Positions 43,303-51,899 of a DNA stretch of 64,000 nucleotides are shown one piece after another. The notes under the pieces were generated by a model that did not search any database, was not told the origin of the DNA, and saw only the letters and a program-made list of their open reading frames with translations. Position 1 is the stretch's first letter. The number at the start of each line of letters is the position of its first letter. Where the stretch lies: NCBI RefSeq assembly GCF_900177345.1, contig NZ_FWZT01000019.1, positions 95,917 to 159,916 on the forward strand, written 5' to 3'. A program made the position numbers and the translations under genes. This DNA comes from Pseudobacteriovorax antillogorgiicola. GTDB taxonomy: Bacteria > Bdellovibrionota_B > Oligoflexia > Oligoflexales > Oligoflexaceae.

Positions 43303-44859
43303 ATGCCTCAAAAACAGGAAGCTCAGCACTCGAAACGGGAGTCCCCTTTGCACTGCCTTTTGCCTCGGTGTTTCGTTCTTTGTCTTATCTTAGCCATGTC
43401 TTGTAAAACCTCAAGTAACAAACTCAAGACTCAAGGAGTCTCATCCGCTGCTGTTCCTTGTGAAAATAATCACTCTCTTGCTTGGGTCGAAGCTTTGGCG
43501 TTTTCTACGAAGGCTCCCCCTCACGCACTAAACTGCATTAGAGATGAGTTTCGAAATCGGAGTGGACTAATAGATGACCAATGGTACCGACTGAGCCCGG
43601 CAAGAAAAGATCAATCCATTTCTGTTCAAAATTGGGTCGATCTCAAGCTGCGGTCCCAAGGTTCTGACATCTACGCTTTGTATCGCAACTTAATTCTTCA
43701 GGCCCAAGAGGAGGTCATTCTTCAAGTCAGTCATTGGCAATCATCCAGTGCTGCAAACATTTTGGTAAAAAGCTTTGCTTCCCGAGCTAAGAGTATTAAT
43801 AATTGCGTCTCATGTAGCAAACCCATCAATGTGAAAATATTGATCAGTGATTTGTCAGAAAGTGTGCAGAGTAAACTTGAATCTGAATTTAAGAAAGCGC
43901 ACCTTGACCCTCAGGATCTGGATATCGAAATAGTTCCTTGGCATGGGGAGGCTGGCGATCGGTCGAATGTCAATGGATTGATCGTTGATGGCCAAATTGC
44001 TGTTCTAGGCAATGCTTTTGTGGGACCAGAATTTGATCAGCGACTGGGTTGGTCAAGCTTAGCCTTTACGGTGACTGGACATGTAGTCAAGGAACTTCGT
44101 CGGAATGCGATTAATGGCATCATCCGAGCCAAGCAAGGGCGGTATCTTGTCGATCCCGAGCTGGCCGATATGTTTGGAGTGCCTTACCATAGGGAGTTCA
44201 AACCGCGACGTTGGCAAAAGGCTTTGAGTCAAGGATTTCAGGGCCCTGATCAAGCTCCCATGGCTTTCATTCCGAGCGACGGGCCATCAAGCGAACAGGC
44301 GAGTACTCATCATAAAAGCCTGCTAGCCTTGATCCATCATGGGAAAGATAATATTCGTTTGCGAACTCCGCTTTTAGGAGACGAGCTGATCATCTCTGCG
44401 CTGGCACGGGCACTGCGCCGAGGGGTTGCTCTGGAGATTTTACTAAGCCAAGGTTTTTACTGTGATAGCAAATCTCAAGGGCATCCGGGCCATTCGAATC
44501 ACCTTGGCATTCAATCGCTGCTAAGGCAGGCTGCGGTCGGTCTCGATCACAAGTTGCTCGATGTTAGATGGTTTTCCTTTCTTAAAAACGGTGCGCCAGA
44601 GATTGCTATTGGTGGAATTCGTAGCGAAAACCGAGCTGCAGCAATTAGCAACGGTCATTTTTTGAGCGTTGATGATGAAGTTGTTGTGATTGGGTCACAG
44701 ATGACTCTACCCCAGTCCATGCAGTCGGGACGTCATAGCAATTTGGTGATTTGGGGGCGAACCATTGCCCAGGCATGGGGTGAACAGGCATTCGAACCTT
44801 CGTTTCAACTAGCGCTTCCCGTTAAGAGTCAGGACTTAACGGATGCAGCCTGTCTTTGA
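43303..44859 (+). CDS. Phospholipase D-like lipoprotein, degenerate active sites
   Basis: 518 aa. Lipoprotein-type N-terminus with LILAMSCKTSS. The two-lobed PLD fold is suggested by EEVILQVSHWQSSSAANILV, VNGLIVDGQIAVLGNAFVGP, IRLRTPLLGDELIISALARA, GVALEILLSQGFYC and FLSVDDEVVVIGSQM. The catalytic HxKxxxxD motifs are altered in both lobes: NVNGLIVDG in the first, and GHFLSVDD in the second, which keeps His but lacks Lys. It is therefore probably not a standard phospholipase D. No strong ribosome site was found for ATG 43303. Confidence 0.7.
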   Translation: MPQKQEAQHSKRESPLHCLLPRCFVLCLILAMSCKTSSNKLKTQGVSSAAVPCENNHSLAWVEALAFSTKAPPHALNCIRDEFRNRSGLIDDQWYRLSPARKDQSISVQNWVDLKLRSQGSDIYALYRNLILQAQEEVILQVSHWQSSSAANILVKSFASRAKSINNCVSCSKPINVKILISDLSESVQSKLESEFKKAHLDPQDLDIEIVPWHGEAGDRSNVNGLIVDGQIAVLGNAFVGPEFDQRLGWSSLAFTVTGHVVKELRRNAINGIIRAKQGRYLVDPELADMFGVPYHREFKPRRWQKALSQGFQGPDQAPMAFIPSDGPSSEQASTHHKSLLALIHHGKDNIRLRTPLLGDELIISALARALRRGVALEILLSQGFYCDSKSQGHPGHSNHLGIQSLLRQAAVGLDHKLLDVRWFSFLKNGAPEIAIGGIRSENRAAAISNGHFLSVDDEVVVIGSQMTLPQSMQSGRHSNLVIWGRTIAQAWGEQAFEPSFQLALPVKSQDLTDAACL

Positions 44860-44864
44860 TCGGG

Positions 44865-45608
44865 CTATTGCATGAAGTTTTTATCGTAGACTCTTTGGTA
44901 AATTTTCTGAGCTTTTACTTTTTTCAACCCTACATTGAAGCTCTCAATTAAGGCTCTATTATTGTCTGTATCCCGACACAGCAGTCTCTCCCGAATTGCC
45001 CATAAGCTGAATGATCGGTCGACGTTCAAATCCCCAGTGAGAGACTTCTTGTTAGGAAAAGGGTGAATCACCACCTCAATGCGACCTTTCTTTAGGGAGT
45101 TGATTAAGGCCGTCGTAGAATTGTAGTAGGTAATGCGCCTGGCTTTTGGCCCCGATTTAGTCGCAATGAAGTCATTACCGCGCAATGTGCCAATGGCTTT
45201 TCCGGCTAGCTGATCTAAGGATGATATTTTGGGCTGAGCAGCGAGGGTATAGGCATAGTAGTGGGTGACCAGAAATGGATCGCTTTCAAGAAGAGGCGTC
45301 TTTTTAAAAAAATCGTCTATTGCTGCAAGAGTCTTGAGATCGCCCCCGAAAAAACAAGACAGGGGGTCTTGTTTAAAGTAGAGAAGGACTCGTTTCAAGG
45401 GGAAATAAGATAGGGAAACTTGAAGAGATTGAAGTTTTACCACGGCGTCCAAAAGTTCACTGGCAAACCCCTCGCCTTTGGGGCTTGCCCAACCTTCGAT
45501 TTCTGGTAGCAGGATTCTACTATTGTCTTTATCAACTGCAAATAAGCTTCCAGATATGCTCATCCAGATGATAAGAGGCTTGATAGGCAAATACGAGACA
45601 GCAGCCAT
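44865..45608 (-). CDS. Periplasmic solute-binding-like protein (SBP family 3)
   Basis: 247 aa with signal peptide. Type-3 solute-binding fold: GFASELLDAVVKL, SLDQLAGKAIGTLRGNDF, and a C-terminal helix LKKVKAQKIYQRVYDKNF. No transporter genes are adjacent, and the first strand (RILLPEIEGWASPKGEG) has little of the usual amino-acid-binding signature, so a sensor or orphan binding role is as likely as transport. AAGGA lies 8 nt before ATG. Confidence 0.68.
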   Translation of the reverse strand: MAAVSYLPIKPLIIWMSISGSLFAVDKDNSRILLPEIEGWASPKGEGFASELLDAVVKLQSLQVSLSYFPLKRVLLYFKQDPLSCFFGGDLKTLAAIDDFFKKTPLLESDPFLVTHYYAYTLAAQPKISSLDQLAGKAIGTLRGNDFIATKSGPKARRITYYNSTTALINSLKKGRIEVVIHPFPNKKSLTGDLNVDRSFSLWAIRERLLCRDTDNNRALIESFNVGLKKVKAQKIYQRVYDKNFMQ

Positions 45609-45684
45609 ACTAGCGTTCCTTGACCAGAGTTTGATTTACCGCAACTGACATCTTACTACAGTCAAGGAGAGGGAGCGAGAGATC

Positions 45685-47208
45685 TCATGATGAACAGCTA
45701 TTCATCTGGATATCCCGACTTTGAGCCCAAGCCGGTGCAGGTTGGTAAAGTTCACCGTGATCGGGCCAATCGTTATAGGGTTGCCGAATGATTTTTTCAA
45801 CCTCTTGAAGGCTGCTATAGTCTTTCTTATCTAAGTCTTCAACGACGCGATGGAGGACATGATTTTTTAATACAAATCTTGGGTTGCTGCGACACATTCT
45901 TGAGCCAAGCTCAGAGTCTTCCCCTAGTGCGTCCTTATAGCTAGAAAGCCAGGTTTTTGCATCGGCGTCTAGAGATGGGCTGCCATAGGATTCCAGTGCT
46001 GCAAGAAAGTGATGAGGATCCTGGTCTCGCATTGCTTGTGAAAGTTCCCTAAAAGCATAGTTCATATCGACCCTGTGGTCTGCTAGCAGCTTAAAGAACG
46101 ACTCTACCAAATTTGAAAACTGTTGATGATCTGGCTTAAGGCCGAACTTCTCGCCTAAGATCTTGCTCCAGGCTCGGTTGTATTCTGTTTCGTATGTTTT
46201 TAGAACTGCCAACAAGCTTTCTTCATCACTTAGTGGCAACAAGGCGCTAGCGAGGCGATGTAGGTTCCATGCGGCGACCTGTGGCTGGCGTCCGTAGCTA
46301 TAGCGACGGCCTGGAAGGTCGGTGGTATTAGGGGTGTAGGAAATATCAAAATGTTCCATGAAACCATAGGGTCCGTAGTCAATCGTTAGGCCTAAGATGG
46401 ACATATTATCTGTGTTCATAACGCCGTGGGTAAACCCAATGGATTGCCATTGAGCCATTAATTTCGCAGTTTTCTCCAGTACCTCACCAACAAAGGCCAC
46501 CACTAAGCCATTGGTCGATTGGCCTTCCTGCTCTAGGTGTGGGAAAAAAGTTTTAATGGAATAACGAAGTAACTTTTCTAAGCCTTCCGCATCGTTCTGA
46601 GCCGCCAGATGTTCAAAGTTGCCAAATCGGAGCAGGCTAGGGGCAGTGCGGCAGATGATGGCTCCTGTTTCATAGGCAGCATTGCCATCATAGAAGCGAT
46701 CTCTAAGAACGGGATCTCCTGTAAGGCCCAAGCTTAAGGCACGAGTGGTAGGAATTCCAAGCTGATGCATCGCTTCTGAAGCTAGATATTCACGCACCGA
46801 GGAGCGTAAGACTGCGAATCCATCGCCGCGCCTCGAAAAGGGCGTGAGCCCGCCGCCCTTGAGCTGTAGCTCTTGGCGACAGCCCTGGGTGTCCTCCAGC
46901 TCGCCGATGACGAGGGCGCGCCCATCACCAAGCTGACCAGCCCAATTCCCGAATTGGTGGCCACTGTAGTTATACGCAAAGCTGTCTTTGGCTGGGCTCG
47001 TTCCTAAGAGTAAAGCCTCGATCTGCTTCTGATCGGCCTGTAGTTCAGCAGCGAGATCTTGATTCCAGGCGATGATCTCGGCTTTGTCAGAAGAAAACAA
47101 ATGCTGGGGAAATTGTGCTGCTAGCTCATTTAATTGGCTAGGAATGGCTTCAGTCAGCTTCTTTGGAGGGAATTCTTCGATAAAACGTGCTTTTTTTAAT
47201 ACAGTCAT
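45685..47208 (-). CDS. selO: Protein adenylyltransferase SelO (YdiU)
   Basis: 507 aa pseudokinase-fold enzyme that transfers AMP to protein Ser/Thr/Tyr. Conserved blocks: YNYSGHQFGNWAGQLGDGRA, QLKGGGLTPFSRRGDGFAVL, REYLASEAMHQLGIPTTRAL, THGVMNTDNMSI and DYGPYGFM. The C-terminus ends MNSCSS, where CSS stands at the place of the selenocysteine motif of animal SelO, so this is the cysteine form. Cytoplasmic, linked to redox stress in other bacteria. AAAGGAGA lies 4 nt before ATG 47208; an ATG one codon earlier is only 1 nt from it. Confidence 0.92.
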   Translation of the reverse strand: MTVLKKARFIEEFPPKKLTEAIPSQLNELAAQFPQHLFSSDKAEIIAWNQDLAAELQADQKQIEALLLGTSPAKDSFAYNYSGHQFGNWAGQLGDGRALVIGELEDTQGCRQELQLKGGGLTPFSRRGDGFAVLRSSVREYLASEAMHQLGIPTTRALSLGLTGDPVLRDRFYDGNAAYETGAIICRTAPSLLRFGNFEHLAAQNDAEGLEKLLRYSIKTFFPHLEQEGQSTNGLVVAFVGEVLEKTAKLMAQWQSIGFTHGVMNTDNMSILGLTIDYGPYGFMEHFDISYTPNTTDLPGRRYSYGRQPQVAAWNLHRLASALLPLSDEESLLAVLKTYETEYNRAWSKILGEKFGLKPDHQQFSNLVESFFKLLADHRVDMNYAFRELSQAMRDQDPHHFLAALESYGSPSLDADAKTWLSSYKDALGEDSELGSRMCRSNPRFVLKNHVLHRVVEDLDKKDYSSLQEVEKIIRQPYNDWPDHGELYQPAPAWAQSRDIQMNSCSS

Positions 47209-47470
47209 CATGTCTCCTTTAGCCTTCGTTTTACCCCAGCTTTGGATGCATCGCAAGGCATATAGGCATGGTAAAATAGTCACAACACCAAGGGCGAGGG
47301 GGAGCTATATTGTCATGAGGGAGATTGACCTGGACCTAATGTTGGTTGATCTGATGTTCTAGCTGACTCTCGTATAGCGCCACGATTTGCTTGGTGACTG
47401 GCCGTGTTTTTTTTCAAGGCTTCAGATAATGTGAAAGTTTCGTTATGTGTGAAGTAGAAAGAGGCTCAAT

Positions 47471-48943
47471 TTGAAATATGGAATTCATTGGTTTCGACGG
47501 GATTTAAGAGTCGCTGGAAACCGCGCCTTGGCTAAGCAGTGTCACGAATGCGAGGGCCGGGTTTTAGGAGTGTTTTGCTTTGATAAAAAGTTCTTAGATC
47601 GGGACGATTTTTCAATCAATCGCTTTCAATTCTTTTTAGAAGCTATCGTTGCTCTAAAAAAAGAGCTGCAAACCATAGGGTCGGATCTGCTCGTGCTAGA
47701 CATCGGCCCACAGCATGGGTTTAAGGAGCTTTTTAAGAAGCTGAAGGCCGCTGATATTTCCTTGCCTCACCAAGTCTCTTGGAACCGTGACTACGAGCCG
47801 TTTGCAGTTGAGCGGGATCAAGGAGCCGAAGATCTCATGAAAAGCTACGGTGTGGCATCGTTTCATGAACGAGATCACCTTCTCGTTGAGCCACACGAAC
47901 TAGAAAAAGACGGCGGTGGTGGCTATCAAGTGTTTTCCCCATTCGCACGGAAGTGGAATCAGTTGGTCATGGATGAAGAGTTCAATAGCCGGGTGGAATA
48001 CTATAAAAAAGGTCTCCGTTACTTAGATCAGCTGGCTGCGGGCAAAGCTGACAAAATCTTTAAGCTGACCTGGGATAAGTTATGGGAGGGGGAATCAGGC
48101 CCCGAGGACGTTTTAAACCGGTATGTTGAGAGCAACAGTAGAAAAGTAAGCGTCACCATCCCACGTTCAGGAAGTTTGGCAGCCTTGGAGCAACTAAGAT
48201 CATTTCGTGATCGTATGGACGACTATGGCGAGAAACGAGATATCCCGTCTATCCAAGGCACATCGCGGCTATCTATGTATATGAAGAATGGCTCTATTAC
48301 AACACCGATGGTTATGGCTGAGTTAGGTCTAGAGCCTTTTGGCAAGAAGGAAACTGGATCGGATATGTTTCTCAATGAACTTATCTGGCGAGAGTTCTAC
48401 TACCATATCCTAGCGCGGCATCCCCGAGTGGAGAACGAGCCGTTCCTAAAGCAATATAAAGATCTTGAGTGGTCTAACTCAAAGACTTGGTTTGACGCCT
48501 GGAAAGAAGGTAAGACGGGGTTTCCTATTGTCGATGCTGGGATGAGAGAGTTAAAGCAAACCGGCTGGATGCATAATCGGGTGCGGATGATCGTTGCAAG
48601 CTTCTTAACGAAGGACTTACTTATCGATTGGCGTTGGGGGGAGCAGTATTTTATGGAAACCCTTCTCGACGGTGACTTAGCACCTAATAACGGCGGCTGG
48701 CAGTGGGCAGCGTCGACTGGTTGCGATCCTCAACCATACTTTCGGATTTTTAATCCCTGGCTACAAGGCAAGAAGTTTGATCCCGATGGCAAGTATATAA
48801 AGAGATATGTGGGTGAGCTAGAGGATTTGCCTGCTAAAAAGCTCCATAGCCCCATCAACGATCATAAGATTTACCCTAAACCTATTGTTGATCACAAGAA
48901 ACAAAGGGAAATTGCTCTTGATGTATACAAGAGGGCTCGATGA
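47471..48943 (+). CDS. phrB: Deoxyribodipyrimidine photolyase
   Basis: 490 aa, TTG start 10 nt after an AGAGG site. N-terminal photolyase domain (GIHWFRRDLRVAGNRAL) and FAD-binding domain with LNELIWREFYYHILARHPRV, GFPIVDAGMREL, GWMHNRVRMIVASFLTKDLL, DGDLAPNNGGWQWAASTG and YFRIFNPW. The motif set is that of class I CPD photolyases, which repair UV-made pyrimidine dimers using blue light. The next gene begins with overlap of ATG and TGA, so the two are co-translated. Confidence 0.92.
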   Translation: MKYGIHWFRRDLRVAGNRALAKQCHECEGRVLGVFCFDKKFLDRDDFSINRFQFFLEAIVALKKELQTIGSDLLVLDIGPQHGFKELFKKLKAADISLPHQVSWNRDYEPFAVERDQGAEDLMKSYGVASFHERDHLLVEPHELEKDGGGGYQVFSPFARKWNQLVMDEEFNSRVEYYKKGLRYLDQLAAGKADKIFKLTWDKLWEGESGPEDVLNRYVESNSRKVSVTIPRSGSLAALEQLRSFRDRMDDYGEKRDIPSIQGTSRLSMYMKNGSITTPMVMAELGLEPFGKKETGSDMFLNELIWREFYYHILARHPRVENEPFLKQYKDLEWSNSKTWFDAWKEGKTGFPIVDAGMRELKQTGWMHNRVRMIVASFLTKDLLIDWRWGEQYFMETLLDGDLAPNNGGWQWAASTGCDPQPYFRIFNPWLQGKKFDPDGKYIKRYVGELEDLPAKKLHSPINDHKIYPKPIVDHKKQREIALDVYKRAR

Positions 48944-49497
48944 TGGTGCGGCTCTTAACTTTTTTACTGTGTTTGTTAATCAATGGCTCGCTGATGGCCG
49001 AAGACCGCCTGCTAACAGTGCAGATGCAGGCTTATCAATTGGAGGCTAGTTCCACCGCTTTTCATGTTTTGGGGCCTGAACTCGAAGGGTGGGGACAGTT
49101 TGGATTGGTCTATGGGGTGCGATTGTATAGTGATGATAATCAGGAAGCAGTGGAAGGGGCAAGAGACCTCGGGATTGTTTGGTATGTCCGCGAACCGATC
49201 CAAACTTGGGCCGGCAAAGCCGTTGTGTTAAGCTCAGACATTAAGTACGGTCAGACGAGCTATCATAGAACCTTTGTTCCCGACGGCTCAGCCACGAGCC
49301 ACGATTATAGCGAAATTACCTTGCTCTGGGGTGTTGAGTTCACCGAACCCAATTCTTGGTTAGCTCGCTATAACTTAGCCGTGGGCACTGGCTGGCGAAT
49401 TAACTGGCTTGGTCAATCCTTTAGCAAGAATCTCACGGATCGTAGTATTCCAGCAGATCGAATCTATCCTCTTCTACAGATGGGCTTCACGCTATAA
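48940..49497 (+). CDS. Exported protein coupled to photolyase gene
   Basis: 185 aa with signal peptide (RLLTFLLCLLINGSLMA). Repeated amphipathic strands (QFGLVYGVRLYSDDN, GIVWYVREPIQTWAG, EITLLWGVEFTEPNSWL) and a C-terminal LLQMGFTL suggest a small outer-membrane barrel; the terminal Leu is less typical than Phe. The start overlaps the photolyase stop by 4 nt. Why it is coupled to DNA repair is not clear. A hairpin closes the unit. Confidence 0.7.
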   Translation: MMVRLLTFLLCLLINGSLMAEDRLLTVQMQAYQLEASSTAFHVLGPELEGWGQFGLVYGVRLYSDDNQEAVEGARDLGIVWYVREPIQTWAGKAVVLSSDIKYGQTSYHRTFVPDGSATSHDYSEITLLWGVEFTEPNSWLARYNLAVGTGWRINWLGQSFSKNLTDRSIPADRIYPLLQMGFTL

Positions 49498-49499
49498 AT

Positions 49500-49525
49500 G
49501 CTTCCTAGTCCGGGAACTAGGAAGC
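49500..49525 (+). terminator. Perfect hairpin after the photolyase operon
   Basis: GCTTCCTAGT / ACTAGGAAGC is a 10-bp perfect stem with the loop CCGGGA, just after the stop codon. No T-run follows. Confidence 0.6.
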
Positions 49526-49577
49526 TTAAGAGGAGATATACATGGAACGTTTAGGGCTTCCAGTATAGATCGATTAT

Positions 49578-50114
49578 TTAGAATTGGTTCGCTTTTTCTT
49601 TTCTTTCAGCGATATACGAAATTGCCTCTTCGATCCAAGAATCAGATACTTGAACTTGGTCGCCACTGAGGAGACCAGCTTTTTCATGATTAAATTTGAT
49701 GTTGCCTTGGTCAGAAGCAATATTCATTTTGAAAGCTTCCACGGTCTGGCTAGTGGGGAGATCAAAATCATCATGGCAGGTGCTACAAGGAAGGTTACCA
49801 TCCACCCCTGTCGTCCAAGCGTCCATCACTTCCTGGCGAAGAGCTGTGACTTCGCCACTGCCGCTTCCTGAATCTCCGCTATCCGCACTTGATCCATCTT
49901 GATCTTTGCCACCAGTGCTATCATTACCATTGCTAGAGTCATTATCACTTGAAGACTCGTCTTTGTTACCATTAAATCGGTCGGTATCATCTGAATCAGC
50001 ACCCTGCTCAGATACTTTACTTTTACGGTATTTACTGACTTCTGATTCTTTCACACCACAGGCTGAGAACATAAACATTGCAGCTAGACTTGAAACAACT
50101 ACTAAACGTGACAC
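49578..50114 (-). CDS. c-type haem lipoprotein with acidic low-complexity linker
   Basis: 178 aa. GTG start with AAAGGAG 6 nt upstream. Signal ending FMFSACG (lipidated Cys about 19). A linker of about 60 residues made of Ser, Asp, Gly, Asn and Lys follows, then a short domain with one haem motif CSTCH (NLPCSTCHDDFDLP) and no clear distal Met. A tethered electron-carrier or sensor role is possible. Confidence 0.75.
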   Translation of the reverse strand: MSRLVVVSSLAAMFMFSACGVKESEVSKYRKSKVSEQGADSDDTDRFNGNKDESSSDNDSSNGNDSTGGKDQDGSSADSGDSGSGSGEVTALRQEVMDAWTTGVDGNLPCSTCHDDFDLPTSQTVEAFKMNIASDQGNIKFNHEKAGLLSGDQVQVSDSWIEEAISYIAERKEKANQF

Positions 50115-50456
50115 AGCATACTCCTTTAGAACGCAACTTCAATTTCCACGACACTCCTTACAAGTCTCGTACCGGAGCCAGTAAATTCTCTAATATGCTG
50201 ATAATATTGAACTAGATTGGGTGCGATGGCGAAGGCCAATTTCTGACTTTTAGCCAGCGGGCTAGGACAGAAGCCGGTGGATTATGATAACTCTAAGTAT
50301 TTATTGGAAATAGGGCTGTATCGCTTTTTTAAAGAGCGCATTTCAAGCCTCGAAACTGAGGTTTTTAAATTTTCTTGTATCTTGGGAAATCTTCTAAGGT
50401 GTTGATATTAATTAACTAAGTTGGATTCTAACGGTGGAGTGAAGGGGACATGTGAA
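50115..50456. other. Intergenic region, 342 bp
   Basis: Carries the upstream sequence of the haem lipoprotein and lies after the receiver-PilZ gene, all on the minus strand. A small CCTC/GAGG hairpin with TTTTT (50349-50367) is on the plus strand, where no gene needs it. No gene was recognised. Confidence 0.4.
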
Positions 50457-51185
50457 CTAACCAGTTCCGTCGTCATTGAAGGTCATGAGAAGGTGGAGAA
50501 ACTTGTTGCCTGCCAGAGCCTCCTGGGTGTCGCGCCCAAATTGGAATCCTGCTCGCAAGGAGTCGCCTTCAACGAACTTCCATCGCATCACTGCATGACC
50601 AGTAATTTTATCCTGAGGAGTACTGATTTCAAAGCGAATCTGACCAAGGGACTTGATTTTTAGGTCTAGATCAAGAATGACTCCGATACCGCCATTGCTA
50701 ATATTTTTAAGTTTTGCATCGAAGGTGCCGTGATCTGCATAGATTTTACAGGATAGACCTTCTAGGTCCATTAGAGAGCGTCTCAGTGTCTGTCGTTGCT
50801 TGCTATTGCCTTCAACCATATCCAAAGTTGTTTTGAGGTTGGATTCAAGGAGTTCGATTAAGGTAGAAAAGCGAATTGGCTTCGGCAGAACTCCTGAGAC
50901 ACCTTTATTATAAAGAGATTCAAGATCAAGATCATCCCGACCGCTCATCACCACGATGGGAATCTGATGGTGATCTTTTATTGCCGATGCAAGCTCTAGC
51001 CCTGTGAGCCCGGGCATATGGTAGTCAGTGATAATACATTGAATCTCGTCCGGGTCTTCCTGGAATTTTTTGAGGGCTTCTTCCCCTGTGGACGTGCACA
51101 AGGTCTCATAGCCAGCATCATTCAGCTCCATGGTCATGAGTTCAAGAAGGTCGAGGTCGTCGTCGGCAATCAGTACCTTCGGCAT
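50457..51185 (-). CDS. Response regulator with PilZ output domain
   Basis: 242 aa. Receiver 1-125 with LIADDDLDLLE, acceptor Asp in CIITDYHMPGLTGLEL, Ser switch in IVVMSGRDD, Lys in VLPKPI. PilZ domain about 135-240 with RQTLR and NISNGGIGV, the two parts of the c-di-GMP motif (RxxxR and N/DxSxxG). It may join phosphorylation and c-di-GMP signals. GGAGGAGA precedes the ATG. Follows the single receiver gene by 24 nt. Confidence 0.88.
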   Translation of the reverse strand: MPKVLIADDDLDLLELMTMELNDAGYETLCTSTGEEALKKFQEDPDEIQCIITDYHMPGLTGLELASAIKDHHQIPIVVMSGRDDLDLESLYNKGVSGVLPKPIRFSTLIELLESNLKTTLDMVEGNSKQRQTLRRSLMDLEGLSCKIYADHGTFDAKLKNISNGGIGVILDLDLKIKSLGQIRFEISTPQDKITGHAVMRWKFVEGDSLRAGFQFGRDTQEALAGNKFLHLLMTFNDDGTG

Positions 51186-51209
51186 TGGGATCTCCTCCGT
51201 GCCTTGGGG

Positions 51210-51638
51210 TTATGCAGTACCGCCCAGAAGATTGAAGGCAATATTTAGCTCGTTCCAGCGATTCAGGTTGCTCGCAATCTCTTGGCCAATTTCTTGAACC
51301 TGCTCATTGGTAAATGGTTTAAGAAGAAAGCCGCGAGCACCAAGCCGATAGCACTCTTGGGCGAGGTCACGATCTTTGATGCTGGTGATCACATAAAACT
51401 GAATCCCCCCTATGGATTGTGATAGTTCTCGAATCATATCCTTGCCGTTCATCTGTGGCATGTTGATATCGGTGATCACCGCTGCGAACTGATTCTCCAT
51501 GAGTGCTGGCATCGCAGCGGTTGGATCAACAAAGGATTCCACTTGCAACTCTGTGAGGCTTTCAAGTGATTTAAGAACCAGGTGACAGGTGGTTTCATCG
51601 TCATCGATGACGGCGATGGGAAACGGTTTAGCTATCAC
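51210..51638 (-). CDS. Single-domain response regulator
   Basis: 142 aa receiver: AVIDDDETTCHLV, acceptor Asp in AAVITDINMPQMNGKD, Thr/Ser switch in YVITSIKDR, and Lys in FLLKPFTNEQ. GTG start with AGAGAGGG 5 nt upstream. First gene of an operon with the receiver-PilZ protein; no kinase is next to them, so the orphan Hpt kinases in this window are candidate partners. Confidence 0.87.
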   Translation of the reverse strand: MIAKPFPIAVIDDDETTCHLVLKSLESLTELQVESFVDPTAAMPALMENQFAAVITDINMPQMNGKDMIRELSQSIGGIQFYVITSIKDRDLAQECYRLGARGFLLKPFTNEQVQEIGQEIASNLNRWNELNIAFNLLGGTA

Positions 51639-51899
51639 GATAACCCTCTCTCGATGTAGTCCGCGGCGCGAAACTCAGGAGTTGAAAAAACGAATCAATT
51701 CGAGTGTCATATTCAGTAAGTATAAGCCATAATAACATGTTTGTTCAAGTGAGTTTGCCGTCTCACGAGTCAGCCAGCTCACCGTGATTACGAAATGCTG
51801 CAATTCCTGAAGGCGCCCGGTATCAGGGCATTGACAGCTTTGAGGGACAACCCTAGACTGCCGCCTTTCTACAACCATCTTATCATTACGGGAGTTAAA

